NCBI RefSeq assembly: GCF_015667795.1
Contig: NZ_JADPEL010000010.1
Span: forward strand, 12,967 to 76,966
Length of the DNA: 64,000 nucleotides
DNA from: Clostridium sp. D53t1_180928_C8
GTDB lineage: Bacteria > Bacillota > Clostridia > Clostridiales > Clostridiaceae
Direction: 5' to 3'
Both the position numbers and the translations under genes were made by a program. The notes under the pieces are model-generated. The model did not search any database and was not told where the DNA came from. It was given only the letters and a program-made list of their open reading frames with translations. Positions 34,448 to 43,792 of this stretch are shown piece by piece; positions within the stretch are counted from its first letter, which is position 1; the number at the start of each line of letters is the position of its first letter.

Positions 34448-36616
34448 CTACTCTTCCGCTTCTGCAATTCCAGACTCTTTAAATTTTCTCTCAAACTTAC
34501 TAACCATTGGATGTAGTGGTTCTTTTAAATAATAGCCAAATAATATAAATAATATAGCTATTGCACCTAAAACTACAAAATCAATAATTACGCTTGATGC
34601 TAACGGTCCTGCAATAGCTTCTCTAAATCCACCTAAACTATAGGTAAATGGAAAAAATGGTTGAAGTATTCTAAATATCATAGGGTCAACTTGAATAGGA
34701 TATGTTCCACCACTTCCTGCTAATTGAATTATCATAAATATTATTGATAACGCCTTTCCTACATTTCCAAAGGTTGCTACTAATGTATAAATAATTATTG
34801 AAAATGTAAAAGAGCTTACTAAAGCAAATAATATCATTAATAAAGTATTTACTGTATAAACCTTTAATATTACTTTATTTCCAACTGATACAATTAATCC
34901 TTGAATAAGAGCTAAAACAACAAAAGTAATCATTTTGCCAAAATATTTTTGCCTTATTGTAAGGTTCTCACTCCCTTTAAAATCAGCAACTTCTGTTTTT
35001 AATATTGCCGTTAGCATTAATCCCCCCACCCATAATGCTAACACAGTATAAACTGGCGCCATTGCTGAACCATAGTTTGGAATTTCATATATTGGTTCAT
35101 CTACTATATTAAATGGTTCAGCTATAAAATCTCCCATAAAACTTGGATTGCTCTGTAAAATTGAAACTATAGTAACTAAATCATTATTTTCAACAAGCTT
35201 AAATTTTTCACTTAATACATGTATAGGCTCTTTAAACTCTAGTAAACTTTCTGACATCTTTTTAGTCATTTCTGACGTTAATTTACTACCTTCACTTGAT
35301 ATATTAATGAAATTATTAATTTGATTTATTAGCCCATTAGATTCATTTATTACATAATTAGCATCATCAATTGAAGTAATTAAACTATTAACTATATTAT
35401 TTAACTGTGGCTTAACCTCATAGTTATAATGTTGCATTTCTGAAATAATACTATCATTTATATTTATAAAATTATTTATTGGATCAATTAATATTAATGA
35501 TAAATCTTCATGTATTGTAGTAATATTTTGTTGGAGATTATCTATTTCTTCTTGCTGATTTTTTAATTTACTTTGTAAATTATTTAAGGATACTATCATA
35601 TTTGATACTTCAACATTTTGTACATTACTATTTATTTTCTCTAAAAAACTAATCGTGCTACTTATGGATTTATTTATAGTAATTATTGTTTTACTTATTT
35701 CATTTAATGTTGATTTTACCTCATTTAATAATTTATTTTCTGAATTATTCTGTAAAACTTCTAATTGAGTTTGTATCCTTTCATTAGCATCATTAATAAT
35801 TCCTAAATTAAGTTCTATATTATTAATAGTATTATTTAATATATTCTTTGAATTTTCTACTGAAATTACTGTATTGTTATTTATATTAATGGCTTCTTCT
35901 AATCCACTACTTAATTGTGGTAAGATGCTTTCAATTTCCTTTAAGAAATCACTAATATTTATTGAAGTACTATTAGCTCCATCTAATGCACTTAATACTA
36001 AATCCATATTTTCATCTAAAAGAATTATGGAATCTTTTAGCTTTATTATTTTATCCTTGTTTTCGTTAACTTTATATCCAATTTCATTTGCAGTTGAAAA
36101 TATTGTTTTATTTACTGTTTCTATAAATTTTGAGGTTACTTCATCTATTAAACTAGTTTTAGCTGCACCTGCAATCTTAACAGCTACTGGATTAGATTTT
36201 GTTTGTACCTTATATATTATTTCTGGCTTTACTATATTCCCTGATATAATACTTGTTAAATCCCTAGAAAAATCTTCTGGTATTTGAATCATAGCATAAT
36301 AAGTACCATCTACTAATCCTAAATTAGCTTCCTTCTCACTAACAAATTTCCATCCTATTTTCTTATTTTCTTTTAGCTCTTTAACTACATCTCTACCTAC
36401 ATTTATTTCTTTATTATTTATCTTTCCACCCCTATCATTATTAACAATTGCAATAGGAATAGTACTAGTATTCTTATATGTATCCCAACATGCTTTTATA
36501 TTTACCCAAGCATATAATGATGGAATAATACAAATACCTAAAATAATTATTATAGCAATTGGATTTCTAATAATACTTTTTACATCTCTTTTAAATACCA
36601 ATAAAGCATTTTTCAT
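34448..36616 (-). CDS. YhgE/Pip domain membrane protein (copy 1)
   Basis: The 722-residue protein has the same plan as its downstream neighbour: N-terminal membrane segment (IAIIIILGICIIPSLYAWVN), Pip head with NIKACWDTYKNTSTIPIAIV, a long coiled-coil stalk, and about six C-terminal membrane segments. The termini are well conserved between the two copies and the stalks are not, as expected for an old tandem duplication with a fast-evolving exposed region. GGAGGATATGG precedes the ATG. It is the first gene of the four-gene operon. Function is not established. Confidence 0.85.
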   Translation of the reverse strand: MKNALLVFKRDVKSIIRNPIAIIIILGICIIPSLYAWVNIKACWDTYKNTSTIPIAIVNNDRGGKINNKEINVGRDVVKELKENKKIGWKFVSEKEANLGLVDGTYYAMIQIPEDFSRDLTSIISGNIVKPEIIYKVQTKSNPVAVKIAGAAKTSLIDEVTSKFIETVNKTIFSTANEIGYKVNENKDKIIKLKDSIILLDENMDLVLSALDGANSTSINISDFLKEIESILPQLSSGLEEAININNNTVISVENSKNILNNTINNIELNLGIINDANERIQTQLEVLQNNSENKLLNEVKSTLNEISKTIITINKSISSTISFLEKINSNVQNVEVSNMIVSLNNLQSKLKNQQEEIDNLQQNITTIHEDLSLILIDPINNFININDSIISEMQHYNYEVKPQLNNIVNSLITSIDDANYVINESNGLINQINNFINISSEGSKLTSEMTKKMSESLLEFKEPIHVLSEKFKLVENNDLVTIVSILQSNPSFMGDFIAEPFNIVDEPIYEIPNYGSAMAPVYTVLALWVGGLMLTAILKTEVADFKGSENLTIRQKYFGKMITFVVLALIQGLIVSVGNKVILKVYTVNTLLMILFALVSSFTFSIIIYTLVATFGNVGKALSIIFMIIQLAGSGGTYPIQVDPMIFRILQPFFPFTYSLGGFREAIAGPLASSVIIDFVVLGAIAILFILFGYYLKEPLHPMVSKFERKFKESGIAEAEE

Positions 36617-36820
36617 TAACCATATCCTCCATTATTCTTTTAAACTCTCTTCACCTTTATTCTTTTCCATTTTATTACATTTATTATATTATATCAACAT
36701 TTCGTAAACTCATTAAAAATACGCTAATTACTTTAACTATGATTTTTACTTTTGCTTTTTTTCCAATACTTTGCTATACTTATGTGACTTTAATCAAAAT
36801 GAATTAATGAGGTGTTGAAA

Positions 36821-37477
36821 TTGAATAAAAATACTAACAATATAGGAAATTATTATGAAATTAAGGATAATGTTGCTTATATAACAATTTTAAAAAAAGA
36901 TGGAACTGAACTTATTACCACAATTGATTCAGAAAACTTAGAAACCATAACTAACATGGGAACTTGGTTCGCTGAATGGAATAAAGACTATAATGATTAT
37001 ATTGTTCAAAATATAAGCTCAACAAAGAAAAATAAAAAATCTAAACCATTAAAACAAAGTCTTCAAAGTGTCATCTTAAATGTAAATCCTAAAGCGCCAA
37101 TAAGATATATTAATGGTGATACATTAGATAATAGAAAATGTAATTTAGAAATTTTTAATCAAAATGCTATCAATGAATACGAAGAAAAAGATGGTGTTAT
37201 TTCAATTGTTTTAAAAGATAAGTATGGCAAAAAAGAAGGAGTTGCATTTATTTCTCACGAAGACTTAAGTTCCGTTATCAATGATAAATATAGCTGGGTA
37301 CTTCATAAAACTCATAATAAAATTTCTGTAGTAGCTAATACTCCTGAAGGAAGAATTCATCTTGAGGATATTATTATCTCAGTTATAGAAAATCATAAAA
37401 TAGAACACATAAATAATAACCCCCTTGATAATAGAAGAAATAATTTAAAATTAACTCCATTAGAAATTGAAAACTAA
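36821..37477 (+). CDS. Tandem HNH-like protein lacking the catalytic His
   Basis: The ~218-residue protein repeats a module that ends like HNH endonucleases: IRYINGDTLDNRKCNLEI in the first half and IEHINNNPLDNRRNNLKLT in the second. In HNH enzymes the block begins with two His (HHIDGNxxDNRxxNL); here they are RY and EH, so metal-dependent cleavage is doubtful. The DNR..NL part, which shapes the fold, is kept. It may be a DNA-binding protein derived from an HNH nuclease. I choose TTG at 36821 for GAGG at 8 bases. It is divergent from the YhgE/Pip operon. Confidence 0.6.
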   Translation: MNKNTNNIGNYYEIKDNVAYITILKKDGTELITTIDSENLETITNMGTWFAEWNKDYNDYIVQNISSTKKNKKSKPLKQSLQSVILNVNPKAPIRYINGDTLDNRKCNLEIFNQNAINEYEEKDGVISIVLKDKYGKKEGVAFISHEDLSSVINDKYSWVLHKTHNKISVVANTPEGRIHLEDIIISVIENHKIEHINNNPLDNRRNNLKLTPLEIEN

Positions 37478-37507
37478 TAAAAATTTAATAAGTTTAATAT
37501 GTAAAAA

Positions 37508-37560
37508 GAGCTATATTCATATTTAATTAAAGTATTTAATATGATATAGCTCCTTTTTTT
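37508..37560 (+). terminator. Terminator after the HNH-like gene
   Basis: GAGCTATATTCATAT and ATATGATATAGCTC pair nearly perfectly, followed by a run of seven T. Confidence 0.85.
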
Positions 37561-37595
37561 ATTAATGTATTGTATTGACCTAAACAAAGCCAATC

Positions 37596-37623
37596 ACAAA
37601 TATATAAAAAAATACATATTGTA
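37596..37623 (+). promoter_or_regulatory. Sigma-K-like promoter of the CAA/SdrD-B gene
   Basis: AC (37596-37597), a 17-base spacer and CATATTGTA (37615-37623) match the late mother-cell consensus AC-N16/17-CATANNNTA, about 45 bases before the ATG. The region is AT-rich, so the match is suggestive only; a TATAAT overlaps it. Confidence 0.4.
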
Positions 37624-37668
37624 TAATATATTTAAACAAATGAAAAAATATTAAAAGGAGATAGTTTT

Positions 37669-39099
37669 ATGTCAATAGTATCTAATATAAATAATAATAA
37701 ATGTCAAAGTTTTAGTCCATTTGATGAATATAACTTATTTACAATAGGCGATGTTGTACAATCTGATGTAGATTGGCAAGGAAGAGGTGCCATAGGAGGC
37801 AATGCAACACTAACTAACTTTGGAATCGGAAAAAACATCTCACCATTGCCTCCAAAAGGAACTGATTCAACTCTAATTGTTAAGGGAAATTTAACATGGA
37901 ATGGTGGAACTAATTTTGCTGGTAACACAGTAATGTTGCCTACAACTCAATATAATGTTACAGATGTTAGTTATCCTAATGCTTATTTAAATTATCAGCC
38001 TATACGAAAATCTACCTTACCGATTGATTTCACTAAAATCTATGAATATGCACAATGTTTATCCAAAAATTTATTTAAGGAAAATAGTTTAGGAGACACA
38101 TTAATCTTAAACTGCTTTGGAAATATATTCTTAATAGGAAACTCATCAGATATTAATATTTTCAAATTTAATGCTAATTTTATAGCAGATCCCCCTAATA
38201 TAGTTGGCAGTTCTGGAAATTCATTAAATAGTATATCTAGTTTAACTATTTTGACTCCAGAAGACTCTACTAATATATTAAACATTTCAGGTACTGATAT
38301 AAAATTTGGTAATTATAGTATACTTAGGAATACTTCTGTACCAAATATATTACCGCCTAGCGATATAACAGGATGTAATTTATTAAAAGAAGGTGTTGCA
38401 CCTTCTAATTCACAAATTAGAAAAATATTATGGAACTTCTATGAAGCTACATCTATAACTATGTCTACTATAAGCTTACAAGGTAGCTTACTTGCACCAT
38501 TTGCTGAATTGAAAGCAGTTAATGGAAATATACAAGGAAATGTTATAGTTAAATCCTTTATGCCTAATGATGGAGATTCTAATAATCATACAGAACTTCA
38601 TAACTTTCCTTTTAATGGCTGCTTACCTAATGTTAATTGCAAAATACCTCTTAATACTGCTCCTAGTATACCAGATAAACACCCTACTCCTAGTATACCA
38701 GATAAACACCCTATTCCAACTATACCTGGCAGACCACACTCCCACCATAAATCATATGTACCAGGTAAAGTAAAAAATTGTAAGCATAGTTGTAGAAATA
38801 CCAATTGCTTGTGTTGTATTAAAGGAATTGTGTGGTATGACTGTAATAAAAATAGATGCAAGGAAGCTTGTGAAAAAGGAATGGAAAATGTAATAGTTGA
38901 TTTATATAATTATGATGGTATATGTATAAGTAGAACACTAACTGATTCACTAGGTAGATATTTTTTTATAGATATAGATCCAGGTAATTATTATTTATTA
39001 TTTAGCAACCTAAATAATGAAGTAGATAAATATGTTAATACAGGATGTTTTAATTTATATCCATGTAAAAGTTGCTTTAATATAAGTTTACCTCTTTAA
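37669..39099 (+). CDS. Choice-of-anchor A / SdrD-B-like Cys-rich protein
   Basis: This 476-residue protein has a choice-of-anchor A domain (about 15-320; YNLFTIGDVVQSDVDWQGRGAIGGN), a Pro-rich linker with two 10-residue repeats (PSIPDKHP, about 331-356), a cysteine-rich knot (371-383) and a C-terminal SdrD-B/Cna-B-like fold (384-447; KGIVWYDCN...DSLGRYFF). There is no signal peptide, membrane anchor or sorting signal. Surface-type domains without secretion signal, many Cys and a sigma-K-like promoter suggest a spore coat or exosporium protein deposited by the mother cell (inference). AAAAGGAG precedes the ATG. Confidence 0.75.
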   Translation: MSIVSNINNNKCQSFSPFDEYNLFTIGDVVQSDVDWQGRGAIGGNATLTNFGIGKNISPLPPKGTDSTLIVKGNLTWNGGTNFAGNTVMLPTTQYNVTDVSYPNAYLNYQPIRKSTLPIDFTKIYEYAQCLSKNLFKENSLGDTLILNCFGNIFLIGNSSDINIFKFNANFIADPPNIVGSSGNSLNSISSLTILTPEDSTNILNISGTDIKFGNYSILRNTSVPNILPPSDITGCNLLKEGVAPSNSQIRKILWNFYEATSITMSTISLQGSLLAPFAELKAVNGNIQGNVIVKSFMPNDGDSNNHTELHNFPFNGCLPNVNCKIPLNTAPSIPDKHPTPSIPDKHPIPTIPGRPHSHHKSYVPGKVKNCKHSCRNTNCLCCIKGIVWYDCNKNRCKEACEKGMENVIVDLYNYDGICISRTLTDSLGRYFFIDIDPGNYYLLFSNLNNEVDKYVNTGCFNLYPCKSCFNISLPL

Positions 39100-39148
39100 A
39101 ATTAAATAATAATATATTAAAATAGCTTTTAATACTACTTTTAAATAT

Positions 39149-39179
39149 AAGGAGAATTCACATTAGAATTCTCCTTTTT
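39149..39179 (+). terminator. Terminator after the CAA/SdrD-B gene
   Basis: AAGGAGAATTC and GAATTCTCCTT form a perfect 11-bp stem with a 5-base loop, then T-run. Confidence 0.9.
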
Positions 39180-39258
39180 AAATATTATTATTTATCTTTA
39201 ATTTATATTATAATAAACTCTGCTACTAAATATATAAATATTTATGGAGGTATACATT

Positions 39259-39672
39259 ATGAAGAAATTTTTAAACGAATTTAAGAGCTTTGCTCTAAAA
39301 GGTAATATTTTCAACCTTGCTATAGGTGTAGTTATTGGAGGAGCCTTTAATAAAATTGTTTCCTCTTTAGTTACTGATATAATTATGCCTATAATAGGTT
39401 TTTTAACTGGTGGAATAAATTTTGCAGAATATAAAATAACCCTAGTTGAGGCTACTAAAAATACTAGTGCCATAACATTAAATATAGGATTATTTATTCA
39501 AAACGTAGCTGATTTTCTAATCATATCTTTATCTATATTTTTAGCTATTAAATTAGTTGCTAAAATAGAAAATAAAATAAATATCCATAAAGAAGTAGAA
39601 GAAAAAACTATTCCACAAAACATTCAATTATTATCGGAAATTCGTGATTTACTTAAAGAATCCACAAAGTAA
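39259..39672 (+). CDS. mscL: Large-conductance mechanosensitive channel
   Basis: The 137-residue pentameric channel opens under membrane tension to release solutes in hypo-osmotic shock. The N-terminal amphipathic helix (FLNEFKSFALKGN) leads into TM1 (IFNLAIGVVIGGAFNKIVSSL), the pore-lining segment; TM2 lies at about 75-100, and a charged C-terminal helix follows. The ATG at 39259 has GGAGG 8 bases upstream; an ATG 15 bases earlier contains that site and is unlikely. Confidence 0.95.
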   Translation: MKKFLNEFKSFALKGNIFNLAIGVVIGGAFNKIVSSLVTDIIMPIIGFLTGGINFAEYKITLVEATKNTSAITLNIGLFIQNVADFLIISLSIFLAIKLVAKIENKINIHKEVEEKTIPQNIQLLSEIRDLLKESTK

Positions 39673-39800
39673 TTTATAACTTTATACATAATTCCTTTTA
39701 GCTACACTTTACAAGTAATATTAATATAATTTTCACTATGTATTTGAAACATGCTATAATATACAAATCAGATACTATAAAAATAAAAAAGGTGCTTATT

Positions 39801-40448
39801 ATGAATAAATTATTTGTATTAGTTGGGCCATCGGCTGCAGGAAAAACTTTAATATCCAACTTTTTAGTACATAAAGATATTTCTATCTTAAAAAATCTAA
39901 TTGATGTAGTTAATGATTCTGATAGATTATCAATGTTAGAAAATTTAAATATAATTGCTAACACTTTAAAAACTTCTCCCTTTAATAAAATTATTACTTC
40001 TACCTCAAGAAGTCCACGAGAAAAAGAAACTCATGGAATTGATTATTATTTTTATAATAGAGATACTTTTGAAAGAAAAATTATCAATGGAGATTTTCTA
40101 GAGTATGTTGAAAACTTTGGAAATTACTATGGTACTTGTTTAGAATCTATAAAAAATTCTTTAACTCTTGGAAATTCAATTATTGTTTTAGATGATAAAG
40201 GTGCTATTAAAATGAAAGAACTATTAAATTCTCAAGCAATTACTATTTATCTAGATGTTCCTGTAGATGTTATGGAAAAAAGAATGAATTTTAGAAATGA
40301 TGATATTAAATCATTAATAACAAGAACTACTAATTTACATATTATGAATTATAAATATAAATCAGATTTTATTATTAATGCTAATAATAGAATTGATCTT
40401 GTTCTATTAGATATAATTGAAATTATAAAAAATACTATTGCCAAATAA
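39801..40448 (+). CDS. Guanylate-kinase-like protein with insertion
   Basis: This 215-residue protein has the P-loop GPSAAGKT near the start and the GMP-binding region TSTSRSPREKETHGIDYYF, then FLEYVENFGNYYGT, all hallmarks of guanylate kinase. Compared with a canonical Gmk, about 30-35 residues are inserted between the P-loop helix and TSRSPRE. The usual Arg-rich lid is reduced. It is more likely a diverged paralogue than the housekeeping enzyme, acting on GMP or another nucleotide. ATG 39801 follows AAAGGTG. The terminator overlaps its stop codon. Confidence 0.7.
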   Translation: MNKLFVLVGPSAAGKTLISNFLVHKDISILKNLIDVVNDSDRLSMLENLNIIANTLKTSPFNKIITSTSRSPREKETHGIDYYFYNRDTFERKIINGDFLEYVENFGNYYGTCLESIKNSLTLGNSIIVLDDKGAIKMKELLNSQAITIYLDVPVDVMEKRMNFRNDDIKSLITRTTNLHIMNYKYKSDFIINANNRIDLVLLDIIEIIKNTIAK

Positions 40449-40474
40449 TCTTATATTGGCAATAGTATTTTTTT
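40431..40474 (+). terminator. Terminator overlapping the end of the Gmk-like gene
   Basis: AATACTATTGCCAA (40431-40444) pairs with TTGGCAATAGTATT (40456-40469), followed by T-run. The first arm is coding and the stop codon lies in the loop. Confidence 0.9.
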
Positions 40475-40500
40475 GCTCATTAATTTTTCATATCTTTTTC

Positions 40501-41472
40501 TTACTCAAATGGATATATTAATCCTATTTGCTTTCTAATTTCATCCATTATTACCTCTAAGTTTAAAGTAAAATCATGCGATGCTATATTGCTTTCTAAC
40601 CTATTACAAAGTATGCATTCATTAGCTTCTATAATCTCATGCTTATATCCAGCTTCATTATAATTATCTTCAAATTTTTCTTCCTTGTTATTACTATATA
40701 ACATAGCTTCCTTTGCCATCCAAAAGTTTGGTATTACGATTTTTCCTTGTTCACCATAAATAATAGCTGTATTATCAGTATCAGCTTTAATAGAACATGT
40801 TAATGATGCCAATGTTCCATCTTCATATCTAAAATTAATAATATCAGTATCATCTACATTAGTTTTAGTCATTATTGCTGTTGCTTTTATTTCTTTAGGC
40901 ATATCATTAGTTATAAAATTTGAAAATAATATTGGATATATACCAACATCTAATAATGCTCCTCCTGCTAAGCTTGGATTATATAACCTTGAATTAATAT
41001 CTTCTTTACTACTGAATCCAAAATTTGCTGTTATTAACTTTACTTTTCCTATTCTATTTTCTTCTATCCATGTTTTTACTTGATTAATTGCTGGTAAAAA
41101 CAAAGTCCATAATGCTTCCATTATAAACACATTATTTTTCTTTGCTAAATCTAATACTTCTTTACTAGTTTCATAATTATATGAAAATGGTTTTTCACAT
41201 AATATATGCTTCTTTGCCTCAATACACTTTTTAGCATATTCCACATGATAATTATGTGGTGTAGCTATATATACCGCCTCTATATTATCATCATTTAAAA
41301 ATTTATCTATATCAGTATAATACTTTTGTATATTATATTTTTCTGAAAAACTTTTAGTTCTTTCTTGATTTCTACCATATACTGCAACAAGCTTTCCATT
41401 CTTAGTATTATCTATCTCCTTTGCAAAAGCATTGGCAATAGTTCCTGGTGCTATAATTCCCCATTTTATCAT
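40501..41472 (-). CDS. Gfo/Idh/MocA family oxidoreductase
   Basis: This 323-residue NAD(P)-dependent oxidoreductase has an N-terminal Rossmann fold (WGIIAPGTIANAFAKEI; the glycine motif is G-x-I-A rather than GxGxxG), the family signature CEKPFSYN with its catalytic Lys near residue 94, and a C-terminal alpha/beta domain (GGALLDVGIYPI). It probably dehydrogenates a sugar or cyclitol-type substrate; specificity cannot be read. A weak AGAG site precedes the ATG. A terminator separates it from the SDR gene. Confidence 0.88.
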   Translation of the reverse strand: MIKWGIIAPGTIANAFAKEIDNTKNGKLVAVYGRNQERTKSFSEKYNIQKYYTDIDKFLNDDNIEAVYIATPHNYHVEYAKKCIEAKKHILCEKPFSYNYETSKEVLDLAKKNNVFIMEALWTLFLPAINQVKTWIEENRIGKVKLITANFGFSSKEDINSRLYNPSLAGGALLDVGIYPILFSNFITNDMPKEIKATAIMTKTNVDDTDIINFRYEDGTLASLTCSIKADTDNTAIIYGEQGKIVIPNFWMAKEAMLYSNNKEEKFEDNYNEAGYKHEIIEANECILCNRLESNIASHDFTLNLEVIMDEIRKQIGLIYPFE

Positions 41473-41587
41473 AATCTCTAATTATATTAGCATAAAAAAC
41501 TAATATATCTCCCTTCTTTAATTTATTATATACTTATATTTAAAATTAATTTTATAATCTTATCCTCTTAAAATCAACTTTAAAACA

Positions 41588-41615
41588 AAAAAACGTAACA
41601 TCAGTTACGTTTTTT
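41588..41615. terminator. Terminator after the SDR gene
   Basis: AAAAAACGTAAC and GTTACGTTTTTT pair perfectly over 12 bp with a 4-base loop; it is symmetric and can work in both directions. Confidence 0.9.
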
Positions 41616-41633
41616 ACTATAATATATACTCTC

Positions 41634-42461
41634 CTAAAATGATGTCCATCCACCATCTGTTTGTACTGTTGCTCCAGTCATATGTGTTGAGTCATCTGAA
41701 GCTAAAAATAATATAGATGCAGCTTGCTCTTCTGCTGTTGCTTGTCTTTGTTGAATAGTTTTTGTTTTTTGTCCTGCCATAGATTGTGATTGTGCTGGAT
41801 CCATACCATTAGCTATTGCTTCTGCCATTCTAGCTTTAACAAAGGCAAACGCTTCTCTAACCATAGGAGTATCAGTTCCTGCAGGATTAACAGAGTTAAT
41901 TCTTATATTAAACTTTGAATAATCTAAAGCTAAATTTTTTGTTAATCCATTTACAGCATGTTTTGATGCCACATATGCAGCATTTCCTGGTAACCCTGTT
42001 AATCCGGCAATTGATGCATTATTTACTATTACTCCACCATTGTTTTGTTCTATAAATTTATTAATTTCATGTTTACAACAGAAATAAACACTATAAAAAT
42101 TATTTGCCATTGTATAATCCATATTTTCTTTTGGTAATTCATGTACTGGACTTGGATTCCCCATAACGCCCGCATTATTTATAGCAATATCTAACTTACC
42201 ATACTTTGAAATAGTTTCCCTCACCATAGTTTCACAATTTTCTTCAATAGATAAATCTAAATTTAAAAATATAGCATCTCCACCATTATCAATTATAGAC
42301 TGTAAAGTTTCTTCGCCTTCTGATTTTAATCTATCAACAACTACAACCTTAGCTCCTTCTTTGGCAGCTCTTATTGCTGTAGCTTTTCCGATTCCTCTAG
42401 CCCCACCAGTAACAATCATTACTTTATCTTCAAATCTTCCCACAAAAAATTTCTTTTCCAT
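41634..42461 (-). CDS. Short-chain dehydrogenase/reductase
   Basis: The 275-residue classical SDR has TGGARGIG cofactor loop (about 18-25), NNAGV, catalytic Ser in NNASIAG and the YVASK Tyr/Lys pair. The end (ILFLASDDSTHMTGATVQTDGGW) is typical. An acidic residue after the second strand (VVDRLKSE) suggests NAD(H) preference. The segment around residues 205-240 is long and Met/Gln-rich, near the substrate lid. AGGAG lies about 11 bases before the ATG. Substrate unknown. Confidence 0.9.
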   Translation of the reverse strand: MEKKFFVGRFEDKVMIVTGGARGIGKATAIRAAKEGAKVVVVDRLKSEGEETLQSIIDNGGDAIFLNLDLSIEENCETMVRETISKYGKLDIAINNAGVMGNPSPVHELPKENMDYTMANNFYSVYFCCKHEINKFIEQNNGGVIVNNASIAGLTGLPGNAAYVASKHAVNGLTKNLALDYSKFNIRINSVNPAGTDTPMVREAFAFVKARMAEAIANGMDPAQSQSMAGQKTKTIQQRQATAEEQAASILFLASDDSTHMTGATVQTDGGWTSF

Positions 42462-42593
42462 AATAAACTCAACTCCTATTTATATCTTCTGTATCATTTA
42501 TTATTTTACTTGCTAAAATTATCCTCCTGATGAACATTTAATTACTTTTTTGTTAATTATAATAATTTAACCTATTTTATTGCAAATATTTGT

Positions 42594-43508
42594 TTATTTA
42601 TATATTTCTTTTACTGATAAACATTTTATTAAAGATTCTTTTTTTATTAATATAAAACAAATAATCCCTACAATAATAAAACCACATCCCCCTATTATAC
42701 CTACTGGTAGAGGACCAATAAATGGGTTTGTATTATTATTAACAGATAAAAATAATGTGCTTACACTTGCAAAACCATTTATCATTCCATGAGCAATTGC
42801 AGCTGGTATTGAACTTTTCACTTTTAATGTTATATAAGATAAAAAGCTACCTACAAAAATGCAAAATATTATCATTGCAAGTATTCCTCCCCACGGAGCA
42901 AATTTATATCCTAATCCATAATTATGCCCCATAGCTATTAATGGAGCATGCCATATTCCTCATATTAATCCTGTAGCTATTGTTGCAATAAAAGGCGAAT
43001 ATTTTTTACATAAATTTGGAAGCAAATATCCTCTCCACCCTAACTCTTCTCCCATTGTAGTAATTATATTTAATACTGGTGCTAATAATAATGCTGTTAC
43101 TATTTGAATATATAATGTCATTTTTATTTGTTCATCAGTAATTACTTGCCCTAAATCTGCTGTTTGCCCTTTAAATATATTAATCATTAAAGTCATATTT
43201 GCATCAAAATTAGAAGGATATATACAATAATATAATATTGCTCCTAATACTATTAATATTGCTGGTAAAAACCAAGCTAAGATATAATATTTTATATTCC
43301 CTTTCAAATTTGGTTTAATCCATACATCTTTAAACTTATCTTTAGTAATTAATGTAGTAATAATTACTGAAATTGCAGGTACTAACATACATAAACTAAG
43401 TATAGCTGTAGTAAGTGAATTACTATATCCTCCATTTGCCATTAATACAAATGCTAAAGTCCATGTAGCTAAAAAAGTAATTGCTAAAAATATAAATATT
43501 TTTTTCAT
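42594..43508 (-). pseudogene. CPBP intramembrane protease, interrupted by TGA
   Basis: The first part (43508-42963) encodes the CPBP (CAAX protease/bacteriocin-processing) motif 1, GEELGWRGYLLPNL, and stops at TGA (42960-42962). Reading on in the same frame gives GIWHAPLIAMGHN and AHGMING, motifs 2 and 3, to a natural stop at 42594. Family members commonly have a Trp at the interrupted position (LIWGIWH-like), so a single TGG-to-TGA change explains the break. No frameshift is needed. It is a nonsense pseudogene, a sequencing error or a readthrough case; the rest looks intact, so the change is recent. GAGAGGGGG precedes the ATG. Confidence 0.85.
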
Positions 43509-43792
43509 TTTCTTTCCCCCTCTCTTTTATATTTTTATTTTACCATATTATTACTTTTTTAATCCAAAAGTATTTAACTTTCTTTATAGAAAAATAAATC
43601 AATAATCATTTTACTCTTGTATAACCTTCACATAAAAATTTATATTTCTATTTTCCAAACTTCATAACAATATAATACCTCTTACTCCGTTTCTAAAATC
43701 AATACCATAAAATACTATTTATTTTAATTTTGTATATTATAGAAAAAATAGCAAAACATATATAGTGTAATTATTATACAAAGGAGATAAAT

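Noticed and set aside
42960-42962. Selenocysteine or recoded TGA in the CPBP gene
   Set aside because: The position is normally Trp, not Cys, and no selenocysteine insertion element is apparent; a nonsense change is simpler.
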